DNA from: Cryptococcus deneoformans JEC21
Taxonomy: Eukaryota > Basidiomycota > Tremellomycetes > Tremellales > Cryptococcaceae
NCBI RefSeq assembly: GCF_000091045.1
Contig: NC_006684.1
Coordinates: forward strand, 1,175,001 to 1,239,000
Reading direction: 5' to 3'
Length of the DNA: 64,000 bases
The notes under the pieces are model-generated. The model made no database searches. It was not told where the DNA came from and saw only the letters and a program-made list of their open reading frames with translations. The translations under genes were made by a program, and so were the position numbers. Of this stretch, positions 25,001-37,435 are shown piece by piece. Each line of letters opens with the position of its first letter. Positions within the stretch are counted from its first letter, which is position 1.

Positions 25001-26079
25001 CTCCTCCTTTGCCTTTTTCTTGCCTCCAGGGGTACTGCTCGTCTTGGACTTGGTTGGGACAGATTCAATCAAGGGACCAAGCACATGGGCAGGCTAGTTG
25101 CGCATGTCAGTGGGGGTATATAACAGTTTTCAAACAGGATGAGATGACATACAGGCCAGTCTACAGGGTTCTGGTCCACTTTGAACACCTTCAACACCCC
25201 GAACTCGACAAGATAATTAGGGAGTGTGTGGATCTTGTTACTTGTCAACGAAAGGACTTTGAGCTTGACCAAGTGTCCGGGCTGTTCGGGAAGCGAGGAC
25301 AGTTCGTTTTTTGAGAAATCGAGGATTTCCAAAGCGGGCATTTGCGTGATCTGCAGACGGTCAGTATACATATGATAGACATGGAGGAAAACATACTGCA
25401 TGAGGAAACCGAGTAAACTTGTTTCCCTTGAGATTGAGGTACCGTAATCTGCTCAGCTTGGAGAATGAGTCTACCATAGAGTCGTCCCTCAGAAAGTTGT
25501 AAGACAGAGCCAGCCTACAGGTCGTAAGTCAGCGCACGTTTCTATTCATGAAGACCGGACACACCGCCATACACCCTTTTGACCTTTGCCAACGCCGCTT
25601 CTGAACATTTCAACCGCCTCTTCTCCTATCCGATCTATATCCTTTCTACTCAGATCTAATGTATCTCCGTCATCGTCTGATTTCTCTAGCGCCTGCTTGA
25701 TCATCCTCAGAGTCCTCTCTTCCTCGTTAAACACCAAGGTCGAGGCCGACGCTGAGCTTCCGACACCAGCTTGACCCGACCCGTCTATACCGGGCGCAGG
25801 TGCAAGCGCCACGCCTCCAGAATCTGGCGGAGAGGTATTTGCGCGTAGACGGCTCGCGGATTTCGGCGGAGGCGGAGGCGGCGATGCGCTTCGCAGGTTT
25901 CTTACTGCCATGGCGACATCGTGCTTGTCACTGGCACTCACAGGGAAGGAAGGCAGGGAATCGACGTCGATGCGCAAGCCGGGACGAGCGGGCGTGGGCG
26001 TGGGCGTGGTTGACGTGGACTCGCACAGTGGCAAGACGGACTGGCTGGCTGGGATGGAAGGCGAGGGGGCGCGAGACAT
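22026..26079 (-). CDS. SOG2: RAM-pathway leucine-rich-repeat protein Sog2
   Basis: Five exons (26079-25565, 25514-25397, 25350-25153, 25093-24894, 24840-22026) encode 1281 residues. A disordered N-terminus is followed by leucine-rich repeats at ~170-290 (LRYLNLKGNKFTRFP, LEILDFSKNELSSLP, LKVLSLTSNKIHTLP). From ~590 a conserved helical Sog2 region begins (FLLKFIDSIRGILFALSQL, then the MEPAGMYINKLINALDRFD block). In yeasts Sog2 supports the Kic1-Cbk1-Mob2 RAM kinases controlling cell separation and polarity. A short poly-Gln run and acidic DEEDEEDEEE segment lie in low-complexity linkers. The identification rests on the LRR plus Sog2-domain order. Confidence 0.88.
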
Positions 26080-26701
26080 GCTGCCTGAGCGGTCTGCTAT
26101 GTGTATGGCGTGTGGGACGACTGCCGCTGGCCTGCTCTCGTGTCCCTGTGTCTGCTATGTCTATACTCTTCTTCTCTTCTCGGCGCGCTGTTTCCTTCCT
26201 CGCAGCTTTGCCAGATGCATACAGTCCCTCCCAGCTCATCCCTAAACTATAAAGAGTCCAGAACACACAACCCTTATATCTAATTACGTAACGCAGATAC
26301 CATCGGTCAGACGGTCACCGTGGAGAAGATCCTGTGCGAATAGCACTGCCGGCCGAGCCGGTAATGTCATGCAAGAACAGAGGATCTGTTATCATGCAGC
26401 CCTTCTGATGCAGCTCTGGTTTTTTCCCGACTTTTAAATGCCACGCTCAAGCTGGCGGTCACCGTGTGAACGTCTCAGCTCATGACTTTCTTTCTGGGCC
26501 GAACGCCAACGGTGCTCGAAACCTGCAAGCTAACGGCACAAGATCGTGGGAAAAGGAGCCGCTCAGTCCTCTTCTCTGTTTTGACGGCTCCCGTGGGATG
26601 GATCCCGTATGAGAAGGTATGAGATATGCCGACGGAATCTCGTATCGTCGTGATCCAGATACATGCCTACATGATTCTATATGTTGATATATGTGCGCGC
26701 A
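26080..26701. other. Intergenic between SDHAF3 and SOG2
   Basis: Contains the SOG2 upstream region and the 3' end of the small Sdh assembly factor gene. A CT-rich minus-strand leader precedes the SOG2 ATG. No other gene seen. Confidence 0.4.
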
Positions 26702-27250
26702 CTATGAGTTACCAGCAGTGGTGGGGTCGTTGGGGTTCACAGGGCTGACTCCGGCGGAATTGGCTTCTCGCTCAATCTGTTCTGGTCTTTTCACAACCGG
26801 TTAGCTCCTCCCTTTGCGGAGACACAAAACCACAACGTACGATTTCCACACATCCTTGGTCGCGTGCATGAGCTCGTACAGCTGCCCCACCTGCTCTGTC
26901 GAGAGCTTTTCAAAAGCACCCGTATCCAGCTTTTTCCCTCTCCATTCGACAGCTTGACCCTGCTTCCTGCCATCTGGTCGGATGAGCGAGCTCTCAATCT
27001 CATCGAGGTACATTTTCCATTGAGAGAGGAAGCCAATAATATGCAATGGGTTATCAGTGGTCCGCGTCAGTCGAAACTCGGACTTGACATAAGAGTCGCC
27101 CATATAGCGCATATCAACTGGTAAGAGACGATGAGCTCGAAGAAGACGGCGGTAGAGGGGGATAGGGGGGATGAGCTGGACAGACGCCTGCGACACTGAG
27201 AGCGGGAGTGGTCCAGAGGCGTTGGCGAGGCGGAGGAGTGTGGGTCTCAT
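26702..27250 (-). CDS. SDH7: Succinate dehydrogenase assembly factor 3
   Basis: Two exons (27250-26841, 26786-26702) encode 164 residues. The ACN9/SDHAF3 family pattern is clear: [10 protein letters not shown], then [14 protein letters not shown], then [16 protein letters not shown]. This LYR-type matrix protein helps mature the iron-sulfur subunit of complex II and was first linked to acetate use in yeast. The first ~28 residues are basic and hydroxylated, fitting a mitochondrial presequence. It is divergent from the NADP-isocitrate dehydrogenase gene. Confidence 0.92.
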
Positions 27251-27538
27251 GCTGGTGAATGGTGTGGATCAGGGTGGTTATGATAGGTGGAGTGCCGAAA
27301 GAGGCTTTCTTTATACGGAGAGTCGGAGTCGGGATAAAGTGGTGACATCAACAGTTGTTTACCTCTCGGCCGAATGCAATTTGTTCGCCCGAAGAGGTGT
27401 TGAGTCGTGGGCCATGGGCTGCAGATAATGCAGAGCACAAAATTCAGACACTTGTATTTATCTTCTTGTCAGTTCTTGTAAACATCCACAACTGCCCTCT
27501 CTTTCCCCGTCTCGTTACTTTGTGTCTCTCTCCCAAAA
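27251..27538. promoter_or_regulatory. Shared promoter of SDH7 and IDP1
   Basis: This 288-bp divergent region lies between two mitochondrial metabolism genes. The right end is CT-rich like a fungal leader and runs into the IDP1 start. No defined factor site is claimed. Confidence 0.45.
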
Positions 27539-29423
27539 ATGGTAAGCACACGTCCATTCCATTCCCCCGCATCCCACCGGCTTTCTTCGGCTCTCAAGTC
27601 ACCGCAACCTTGACGGGACCAGCCACCCCGTGTTCGCACCACTCTTTCTTCGACCGGTTACGGCCGGCACGCCCCTTTGCTATGCTTTCCACACGCATGC
27701 TCTCCACCTCAAATATCCTCTCTGCCAATCAACTGATATTATATATAACGCGTCATGTTCCCACAGCTCGCTCGAAGCACCACTGCCTTTACGCGCTCAT
27801 CTCTTCTCCGATCAACTAGACCTTTAGCATTCGCAATGGCTTCACGCAACTATGCTTCCACCCCTGCCGGCATCGACAGGATCAAGGTCAAGAACCCCGT
27901 GGTTGAGATTGACGGTGATGAGATGACAAGGATCATCTGGAAGAAGATCAGGGAGGAGGTGTGTATATCTCTGCCTTTTTTTACATGACGATACACGGGC
28001 TGACCAGGTGGCAGCTTATCTTGCCCTACGTTGACGTTGACCTCAAGTACTACGACTTGGGAATGGAGAGCCGAGATGCTGTATGTTTTGTTTTATTTTT
28101 TTGGCGTACATACCCCCTTCCTATGCCTCTCTGATATGTGGCATAGACCAACGACCAAATCACTATCGACTCTGCCGAAGCTATCAAAAAGTACTCTGTC
28201 GGTGTCAAGTGCGCTACCATCACCCCTGACGAGGCTCGAGTCAAGGAATTCAAATTGAAGGAAATGTGGCGAAGCCCCAACGGAACTGTGAGTCCAATCC
28301 CTGAACATCTTTTTTTTTTTCCTTCTTGTTTTCGTTCTGACGCCTCTGGTAAGATCCGAAACATCCTCGGAGGAACCGTCTTCCGAGAGCCCATCATTCT
28401 CGACAAGATCCCCAAGCCCGTCCCCGGATGGACCAAGCCCATCTGTATCGGTCGACATGCTTTCGGTGACCAATACCGATCCACCGACTTTATCGCCCCC
28501 GGACCCGGAAAGCTCACCCTCACTTACACCCCCGCTGAAGGAGGTGCCCCCACCGAGCTCAACGTCTACGACTTCAAGGGCAAGGGTGTCGCCTTGGCCA
28601 TGTATAACACCGACGAAAGCATTTACGGTTTCGCCCACGCGAGCTTCAAGATGGCTTTAAGCAAGAAGATGCCCTTGTTCATGTCTACCAAGAAGTAAGT
28701 TTGGATACGTGGACTTGTCACGACTCCTTTATTAACGAAAATGCGCAGCACCATCTTGAAGAAGTACGATGGCCGATTCAAGGACATTTTCCAAGAGGTC
28801 TACGAATCTACGTACAAGGCCGAGTTTGAGAAGCTCGGTGTCTATTATGAGCATCGCCTCATCGACGACATGGTTGCTCAGGCCATCAAGTCTTCTGGTG
28901 GTTTCGTTTGGGCGTGCAAGAACTACGACGGTGATGTCATGGTATGTCCCTTTTTCCAATCCCTTTTTTTCTTTTCTTTTTTTTGGAATCACGTCTGATA
29001 AAGATACAGAGCGACATTCTCGCCCAGGGTTTCGGTTCTCTCGGTATGATGACTTCCGAGCTCATCACCCCAGACGGCAAGACCATGGAATCTGAAGCTG
29101 CCCACGGTACCGTCACCCGACACTACCGACAATACCAAGCCGGTCACGAAACCTCTACCAACCCTGTTGCCTCCATCTTTGCCTGGACCCGAGGGCTTGC
29201 CTTCCGAGCCAAGTTGGACGAGACCCCCGCGCTCGAGGCGTTCGCCAAGGACTTGGAAGCTGCCTGTGTTGAAGTCATCGACAAGGACGGTATCATGACC
29301 AAGGATTTGGCTTTGGCGATGAAGGGTAAGGACATGACTAGGGATGACTGGGTCACCACCGACGTCTACATGAAGAAGGTCAACGAGAGGTTGGTCGAAA
29401 AGCTCAAGGCGAGGAGCGCGTAA
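27539..29423 (+). CDS. IDP1: NADP-dependent isocitrate dehydrogenase, mitochondrial
   Basis: Seven coding exons (27539-27541, 27767-27958, 28015-28080, 28147-28287, 28354-28694, 28749-28941, 29010-29423) give 449 residues. Oxidatively decarboxylates isocitrate to 2-oxoglutarate, making NADPH. Family blocks: [10 protein letters not shown], the [14 protein letters not shown] region, and the [20 protein letters not shown] signature. The N-terminal ~27 residues form an Arg/Ser-rich presequence and a second Met (MASRNYAS) could start a cytosolic form. The ATG at 27539 sits exactly at a GTAAGC donor; the intron ends CCCACAG. An alternative start inside that intron (27755) would give 452 residues. 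No peroxisomal SKL end is seen. Confidence 0.95.
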
Positions 29424-29751
29424 GAAGCCAAAACATGGAAAAAAAAAGGGCAAAAAAGTTGTAGAGATCATTCAACGTTCATAGTAGAAAGGGATTGCAG
29501 ACTTATTCAACAGGGTCACAGGATGCATATTTATATTTATATGGCTAGGACCATCTATGTTGTGAACATGAGAACCTTTTCCGTTTTGTCCTCGTTTCTT
29601 TTTATGGCCTCGACGACCTCCACTTTTCATACGTTACGTAACCCAAAGATTTCTTCATTTTGCCTTGCGTTGCAGTTTTGGCCAAAAGCTTGTTATGGAC
29701 TATAACTTATACTTCAACATCCGTCCATCGGCCAGGTATTCACCAAAAAAA
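29424..29751. other. Intergenic IDP1 3' end and next promoter
   Basis: Contains the A-rich 3' end of IDP1 and the upstream region of the next gene in the same direction. No further gene seen. Confidence 0.4.
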
Positions 29752-32153
29752 ATGGCTTTGATATCTTCCCCGACATCCCTTACAACATTCTCTCAGCCCC
29801 ATGCTTCAAGCTCTAAAAACCCTCATGTTAGGTTAAACCCTGTCGTCGGGGACAAGAAGTCCGCGGTCGTTGCTGTCCAAGGTGATGGTGTTTGGACGTA
29901 TGATGTGGGTCCAAGTCGTGTTTCCAATATTTCAAGGGATGATTGCTGACATTTTAAATATATAGCTGACGACTCTTCGAGCAACTACGTCCTTTACTGT
30001 CCCTCCCTCGACTGTTTTTACCAGCTCACCCGTCAGTTTTTGGACTACCAAGACTGTTTCGGCTCCTCAAGCGAATGATCAAGGCGGGGAAGATGAAGGG
30101 ATGGATGTTGATCAATACGAAGGATTGGATGGACCCAAGGAGACACAGATAGAAATCAAAGAGAGAGTCACTGCCGTTGGTGCCGGTAAAGAAGTGTGGT
30201 TATGGAAAGGGGAAGAGGGAGAAAAGGAGGTTATCCGGGTATGTTTCCCTAAGCATGCCAGTTGGGAGATTTGCTAATTGATTTTTTTATGCAGATAAAG
30301 AGCCAAATAAGTGCCATACATCATCTTCCGTCCCCAGCGACTCCCCTGTTGCTCATCTCTTCCTCCTCCCAATTCTATCTTCTCGACTCTAAATTACAAT
30401 CCCATTCTATCTCCACCGCCTCTTTAAAATCATCTGAGCTGCTTGCTTCCCGAGTCATCCTCCAAGAAACCAAACAATCTGTTAGGGTTATCGTTGTGGA
30501 CAGAACAGGACGGATCGAAGTGACCAAGATTTGGATCGAGGATAGGCGGCTGGAGAGGATATTAGAAGGGAAGGTTGGTAACGGCAAGTTGGTGGCTGGG
30601 GATGTCAGCGATGACGGCGTCATTACTGTGCTCGGTACGTCGTTTATAAACAATATCAAGGCTTCATTTACTGACTGTCAACATTTCAAGATGAACAACA
30701 TAATCTCTACACCACCTCTGCTCGAACTCTCTCAACACCCTCTTCCCCTGTTCGTCTCCTTCACCCTTCCTCCGCGCCTCTTCTTCTCTCTCTCCCTTCA
30801 CCTACCCTTCCCCTCGTCCTTCTTCCCACTCCCCATCCATCCCCTTCCCTTCTTCTCGCCATTCCTGCTTCCAACTTGCCCACAATCCTCACCACTACCC
30901 CGCTTTCTTCATTCACCTCTTCTGGCACAATTTCTGCTCTATCTATCCTTTCCGTTCGCTCTGGGGTGTACACAATCGGTGTCGTCCTCTCTCATAAACA
31001 CAGTGAAGGAGAAGGGTCTAGCGGTAGGAGTGTGCTTTACACATGTGAAGTAGCTTTACCTGAACGTGGCGTCGGGATGGGATCGCTTCTTGGCAGTAAG
31101 GCAAGGACAGGAGAGTATCTGGAGGTTGAGGGAACGGAGAAGAAGCAAGGAAAGACGGAATTGGAGAAGAAGCAAGACAAGGTCCTTGAAGGACTGGAAA
31201 AGGCTTTGAAGAGCAAGGACGTGACTGGAGCTCAGAAAACTTGGAGAGACTGGGTTGCTAAGGAATCTGATACCGCAGAAGGCGTCTTCAGTGACAGATT
31301 CGTCAGGAAAGTGGTCCGCGCCGTGTTTGGGGCGGCGCTAAACGAAGACAGCAAGCCAAAAGGTGTCTATGCCGGTGAAATTTTGAAGGACCTTGTAAGC
31401 AGAAGGGTTGTGAGTGATGGCATGTGGAAGGAAGGTGTCGTCGTGGACGGGTTATTACCGCTTGGCGATTGGGTAAATTGAATGTCACTCCTTGTTATGT
31501 CTGTTTACTAACGATTATGACAGGAAAATATTACGCTTGCCCTCCAAAATATCCCCACTATCCCGTCATCAACGATCATTATACTTCTCCAAAAATCTGC
31601 TCAATCATCAAACGCTTCATCTGTCCCCTCTCTGACCGCTCTTCTTCAGATAATTCTGGCTCTTCCCCCTCCTGGTCCTTCCTACCGATTGGACTTGTAT
31701 AAGACTCTCTCAGTGGAAGATGCTGCCGCCATGTTAAAGGTCCTCGTTCAGTGGATGGAAGACTACGTTGAGACTTTGTCCGAGGGATTAAAAGGCTGGG
31801 ATGAGTCTGTGTCCCAGGAGAAAGAAGACAATCTTCCATCTCTACAATCTCTTGTCACGCATACCTCTCTTATTTTAGACGCTCACCTTCCTTCCTTCAT
31901 TTCACACTCCGCTTCCCACGATATTCTTTCCAGGGCACAAGCGTCACTGGAGCCGCTTTTAGCCGTTCAAAACGAATACCGTCAGCTGAGGGGCCCTGTG
32001 GAGGCATTGTTAACTCTTGCGAGGAGGGAAGCGAAGAAAGCAGAAGAGAGAGCAGCGAAGAAGGGTGGGAAAAAGAAGGGAAAGAAGGACGAGAACGGGA
32101 GGTTGCCAGAAGAAGTCGTCGGCAAGTGGAAGGTGGAGGATCTTGCGTTTTAG
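29752..32153 (+). CDS. Possible Utp8/NOL11-like nucleolar protein
   Basis: Five exons (29752-29904, 29966-30238, 30295-30634, 30691-31472, 31524-32153) encode 725 residues. The N-terminal half is beta-rich and propeller-like (WTYDLTTLRATTSFTVPPS, KEVWLWKG, SQFYLLDSKLQ). The C-terminal half is helical, with LVSRRVVSDGMWKEGVVVDG followed by a run resembling the NOL11/Utp8 helical region, and it ends in a Lys-rich coiled coil (KKGGKKKGKK). This layout suits a t-UTP component of the small-subunit processome, acting in rRNA transcription and processing. The assignment is by architecture only; another propeller protein is possible. Confidence 0.7.
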
Positions 32154-32762
32154 GTTGGTGTCATCGGGTTATTTACATGCATTATTATGGAAGGCATCAT
32201 TTTAGTTCTCGGCAGATGGGACTTTTATGTTCCTGAGACTGGCCAGGGTCAGTATGTACTTCACGGGTTAGTAGGAGGGTGGGAGGTGTTTTCGTTCAAA
32301 TAATTCATCTGCGGACTAAAAAGTTAACCACGCCACGCGAAACCTGTAGTAATTATTAAGCAGAAAAATGATGATGATTCAGCTGAATAATCAGTTATTG
32401 AATGAGCGATCCATGATTGATGTAGCTCACCCGCGTCGGCCATTCGCACTTTGTCATCTTTCACATGTTCACAAGCCTTCCGTCGGGAAAACAAGAAGCT
32501 GCGAATAAATATGAGCAAGCACGAAATAAGCCATATGCTATCGCGACAACAAAGATGACTCATGCAAGCACGCATTTCGTCGCAAGTAGCCGTTGATTAT
32601 CAACAACTCCTGTTTAGGTCGTGCCAGGTCTGTCGACCCGAGGTCTATTTATACAAGACAACAGCTTTCGACTACTGTAACTCGTCCACCCACAGTTCTC
32701 AAAATCAAGCAAATCAAGCAATACTACTTGGTCTTTAACAAAACACACCAACAGTTAACACT
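32154..32762. other. Intergenic upstream of the NmrA-like gene
   Basis: About 600 bp with no recognisable gene. A likely leader with CAAATCAAGCAA repeats precedes the next ATG. Confidence 0.4.
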
Positions 32763-33811
32763 ATGTCTCCCACTGTCGCTCTTCTTGGTCACAACGGTAC
32801 CGTTGGCGACAACCTCTTGCCCTACCTCGTTGAAGCTCACAAGAAAGGCTCCATCAAGCTTGTGATTTTGCACCGACCTAGCACCGAACTCTCAAAGATC
32901 CCTTCTGATGTCGGTATTGAGAAGAGGATTGTTGAGCTCGAGGACGGAAAGATTGATTCCATCAAGGCCGCGGTCAAGGACTTGGAGGTCGTCATGTAAG
33001 TAATTTGATGTCAAATTGTACATTACTGACTGGCCACAATTACTTGCAGTTCGGCCATTGCAGCACCTAGTGCCCCTAGCCAAATCTACCTCGCTGAAGC
33101 TCTTGCGAGTTCTACTGCCCTTAAGACTTTTATCCCATCCGACTTCGGTTGTGTCTGGACCGAGGAAGAAATCAGCATCCCTGGTCTTTCATTCCTCAAG
33201 ATTAAGGAGGACGTTGCTCACAGGATCAAGCAGCTCAAGGTTCCCGTTACTGAGATCAAAGTCGGGTTGTTCGACCAGTTCTTCTTTGGATATAAGTGAG
33301 TGTATATTGCCATCCTCAAACATCTCAACTGACCCTTGAACAGGGCTGCGGGAACCGATGTGAAAGGTAACCAGGTCCAATACTACCACGATTCTCTCAA
33401 GAACCGATTGCCCATCACGTGAGTTGCGCACTTTTTCGCAAAGTACGAGAGCAGCTACTGACGGCTTACGTTAGTTCCCTATCTTATCTTGGCTATTCCG
33501 TCGCTCAGATCGTCTCTGATCCTTCCCTCCTCGCTAAGCTCCCCAACAGCACTCTAAACGTCTTTAACTTTGCACCTACCGGTCAAGAAATTGTCGACAT
33601 TCTTACACAGCTCCATGGTCAACCCACCAAGACTGTCCAAGTTAGCGAGAAGACCGTTGCCGAACAATTAGAGGGACCCATCGCTATCGGTGCCGCTATC
33701 ACCAAGAAATGGGGTGACAATAACTTTGGTAACGTTCCCAAGACTGAGATTAGTGGCTGGGCTGGTAAGAGCTTTGCCGAGACAGTCAAGGAGTGGGTCA
33801 ACAAGGCGTAG
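32763..33811 (+). CDS. NmrA/isoflavone-reductase-like NAD(P)-binding protein
   Basis: Four exons (32763-32995, 33050-33295, 33344-33418, 33475-33811) encode 296 residues. The N-terminus has a Rossmann fold with the dinucleotide motif GHNGTVGDN at ~9-17 and VILHRPS after beta-2. FIPSDFG and FLKIKEDVA correspond to the conserved active-site-region segments of NmrA/isoflavone reductase-like proteins; the Lys of the latter is where the catalytic Lys of reductases sits. It could be an atypical short-chain reductase or an NADP sensor. The substrate cannot be deduced. Start codon and introns are unambiguous. Confidence 0.88.
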
Positions 33812-34389
33812 ACTTGCTAGCTTCTTAATAGAGTAGATGACTCTCGTATCTAAATGATAAAAAGATGGGTCGAAATGTCAGTAGGCTCTGAGATGCATAT
33901 TAAGTTGCACTCTTCTTACTACAACAATCTCTACACCCTACGCAGCCTACGATTATTACCTTCGGACCGTCATAATTTCGTCTTAACTCTAATCTAAATT
34001 TATTAATGCTGGGAAATCATTCAACGATGGTGTTAGAGCATTCAAGAGCTGAGCAGTTCTCTTGCATATATTTTGTTCCAGCAACGAGACCTTTGTCTCC
34101 TTTGTTGGCATACAGACGGTTAGTCAATGGGCCGTCGCATGAACCAAGCCCCCTGAGACTCAGGAACATCCCCACCTCAGTACGCGTCAACCGCGATTTC
34201 TTCGCGTCGACGAACCATTGCTCAGTTATCGATACATCTTCACTGACTTTGTCTTCAATTTTGATTTGCCCAATTTGATCGTTTTTTCTTGTCTGCGACA
34301 CCCGGAACCGCCCTCATCCTTCCCCGACCTTCTCATCACAGCGAGATCAATCTTGTCATCTTTCTTGCAATACCTAGCTCTGGTACGGC
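33812..34389. other. Intergenic upstream of MUS81
   Basis: Holds the 3' end of the NmrA-like gene and the MUS81 promoter. Only short unsupported open frames are present. Confidence 0.4.
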
Positions 34390-37300
34390 ATGCCTTCTCG
34401 GAAAAAATGCGGCAATCCGCTATTCCTCCAGTGGATGGAAGGTGAGCACCTACTCTTCTATGAAGCTACAATAGACCAGAGCTGACTGTCTTTAGAGATC
34501 CGTGATGCTGCGCGTGAAAAAGGATCTAAATCTGCTGAAACTTATTCCAAAGCCTGTCGCTCTCTTGAATTTTGCCCTGTTACCTATGATCGGCCTCGTG
34601 ATCTTGCCATCTTGGCGCACATCGGAGAAAAGACAATAGCGCAGCTAGAAAATAGGTGGATAGAATACCGGAAGAGCCATGGTTTGGATGTACCAGCAGA
34701 GCCAGAGAGTGAGTGTCTGTTCAAGTCGTCGGTTAAACCATTTGGGTATTCATGCGTCTTAGAACTTTCTACAGCAGAGCCTAAAACAAAAGACAAAGGC
34801 AAGGGTTGTGCAGCCCCAGATGTTGATGGTCCAATGTCTGGCACCTCCCAAGAGACCACAAAGAAAACTCGCAAAACCACCGCAAAGGCATACATTCCTA
34901 CTCAAGGCTCTGGCGCTTACGCTATTCTGTTGGCTCTCATCCTTGCGATTGACAGGCCCGAAGTCACAACTCAGGTCTTCTTGACAAAGTCTGAGATTAT
35001 TCGTACCGCCCAAGAATATTGTGACACGTCGTTCGAACATTCAGAGAAGGGAACATACTTTACTGCTTGGAGTGGAATGAAAACGTTAGTGAACAAAGGC
35101 TACGTCTATGTAACGGGAAATCCTCATAAACATTGCTTGACGGAGGAGGGATAGTGAGTATTTTGTTCGTACTGATAAGATCACGTAATTGATGCTTTAT
35201 AGCGATGTGGCACTGGCCATCCGGAATCTGAGGCCAGAGTTTTCCCACATGAAGAAGCATCCATTTTCGCATGCCCCTGCTCCTGGGACGTCAAACAGAG
35301 TGACAGAACTCCCTAGAAATCGCGCAATAACGGCGTTAGATCTATATAACGGGCCTTCTATTGTTCCTTCTACCCTCTCGACAGAATACGTCCCGCCCGC
35401 CAATGCTCATTCTTCGCCAGCTTCCCGACTCGCATCTTTTGACGCTGTGGCATCCAAACTGACTGCAGGGGAAAGATTTAATTTTTGGTACATCACGCCT
35501 TCTGGTTCACGAACCCCTCTCATGACATCTGCCCATCTTCGCCTTGACCCCGAGCAATTCGTCAACCTTCGTCGTATCGAGTTCAAGTACTCGCAGCGCA
35601 ACCACCCATTTGCTGCGCAGTTGCGATTGATGGACGCTCCTACTACTGCAAAATTGAGGGACAAAAGTGGTGTGCCTACATTGTATGCATATCTCATCGA
35701 AGCAGATGCTCCACCCAAGTGTAGCATGTTTGATACGGAAAGCAGTCAAAGCAGGGCAAAAGCGAGCGGGAAAGACAATGCCAGCAATGCAGGCAGCAGT
35801 CCGCTGGGCAGCAGCCCAGCTCCCATCTCAAGATCAAGAAGTGGTTTGGGAGGGAGAAATGACTCTTGTGCTAGCCTTTCCGATGGCGGGTCTCGATTGT
35901 CCGCATCGGCAGGCAAACCGACCGACCCGTTCTATTTCGATGTTCGCACTTTGGCCCTTCAAAAGAATCCCTCTATGCCTTCGAATAGTGCTTCGACTTC
36001 CCAGTCTGTGAGCAGATCGACTTCTTCATCACGTCCTCTTTCCAATTCGGGACCATCCCCCTATCAGAATCCGTACGATGCCATACTGGGTCAAAATCCT
36101 TCTAGCCCTCCAGTATCGACATTGTCGCGGACCATTACCGCGCCCGCAAGCACATCATCCCAACCACGAACATCCTCTCTTTCCACCCTAAACATTGGCT
36201 CAAGTTCCACTGTACCTAGTATTTCCAATCGCTCATATTCTTCTGCCGCGGTTTTACCGTCTCGTCCAGTCGTTCCAAGGATGGGACCGCGTCTTTCTAA
36301 CCATGTACCCAGTCCAATCCCGGCACCCGAGCGTTTTGATGATACTATCATCCCACCGCCAGATTTGCATTCCAAATCACTTCCTCCATTTACCATTTCT
36401 AATGCCATCGTTTTCCCGCCAGGCTCATATGATATTATCCTTATCATTGATACTCGTGAAGTCGAGTCCTCGAAAACGAAAAATAGGGACAAAATCGCGG
36501 AGACATTGGAGGCAAAAGGTATCAGAGTTGAGACCAGAGCTTTGCGATTGGGCGACATGTGTTGGGTTGCCAGGAGGAAAGATGGGCTGGGTGGCGAAGA
36601 AGACGAATGTGTGTTAGATTATGTGGTAGAAAGGAAGAGATTGGATGATTTGGTCAACTCCATCAAAGATGGGAGATATACTGAGCAGTGTGTAAGTGCG
36701 TCACTCTCAAAGTAATGACGTGCTGACTGTGCCCAGTTCCGACTGTCGAACGCATGTCTGAGCAACGTCTATTACATCGTTGAAGACTGGCAAGTGAGCG
36801 AAAGAATGGAACAGAGCGGTCTTGCCATCATGACCGTCAAGTCTCAAGTTCAGGTCCATAATCGGTTCTTCCTCAAGGAGACACATACTCTGAACGAAAC
36901 TATTGACTTTCTCGCAACCATGACCAGAGTCATTATCTCTTCCCATCGCACCAAAGCGTTACACGTTATCCCTACTCATTTCCTTTCTCGACCTTCGTTC
37001 AAACCCCTTCAGGATCATCTGCAGCTCAAACATCCAAATATCAAGTTCCACACGTCCTTCATCGCTTATCAAGAACTAAATGACAAATCGGCGAGTCAGA
37101 CGTTGAAGGAAAAGTTTGCAAAGATGATGATGTGTGTAAAAGGCATGAGCGCCGAGAAAGTATCTGCATTGCTTGATGAATGGGAAACGCCGCGGGTCAT
37201 GTGGGAGGATATGAAGGAAAGAGATCGACAGCCGGATGATTCGGAACCTCCGGGACAACCTAGAGGTAAGAAGAGGAAGGGCGGGAAGGGTTCTTTTTTT

Positions 37301-37435
37301 GCAGAAAGAGTGCAGGGGGAGGCGAGGCGAAAGATTGGTGATGCTTTGAGTGAAAGTGTGAGTTTCATGTGGAAGATTGCGGATCTTGGCCTTTGGCTGA
37401 CAGCCGCTCAGCTTTGGACTGCCTTGATGGGATAG
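34390..37435 (+). CDS. MUS81: Crossover-junction endonuclease MUS81
   Basis: Five exons (34390-34441, 34496-35153, 35203-36691, 36737-37357, 37412-37435) encode 947 residues. MUS81 with its EME1/MMS4 partner cuts branched DNA at stalled forks and recombination intermediates. The N-terminus matches the MUS81 helix-hairpin region (NPLFLQWMEE, HIGEKTIAQLENRW). The XPF-type nuclease domain carries DTRE and ERKRLDD (713-719). A tandem helix-hairpin-helix end follows. The protein is longer than usual because ~220 Ser/Pro-rich residues lie before the nuclease domain. The last coding exon is 24 nt. The partner gene is not in this window. Confidence 0.95.

Noticed and set aside
27736..27750. TATA-like tattatatataac before the second IDP1 start
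   Set aside because: It is only a few bases upstream of that ATG, too close for a promoter; it fits better as the AT-rich 3' part of the first intron.
28093..28638. Long minus-strand open frame
   Set aside because: Antisense shadow of IDP1 exons; it crosses well-supported introns and has no motif.
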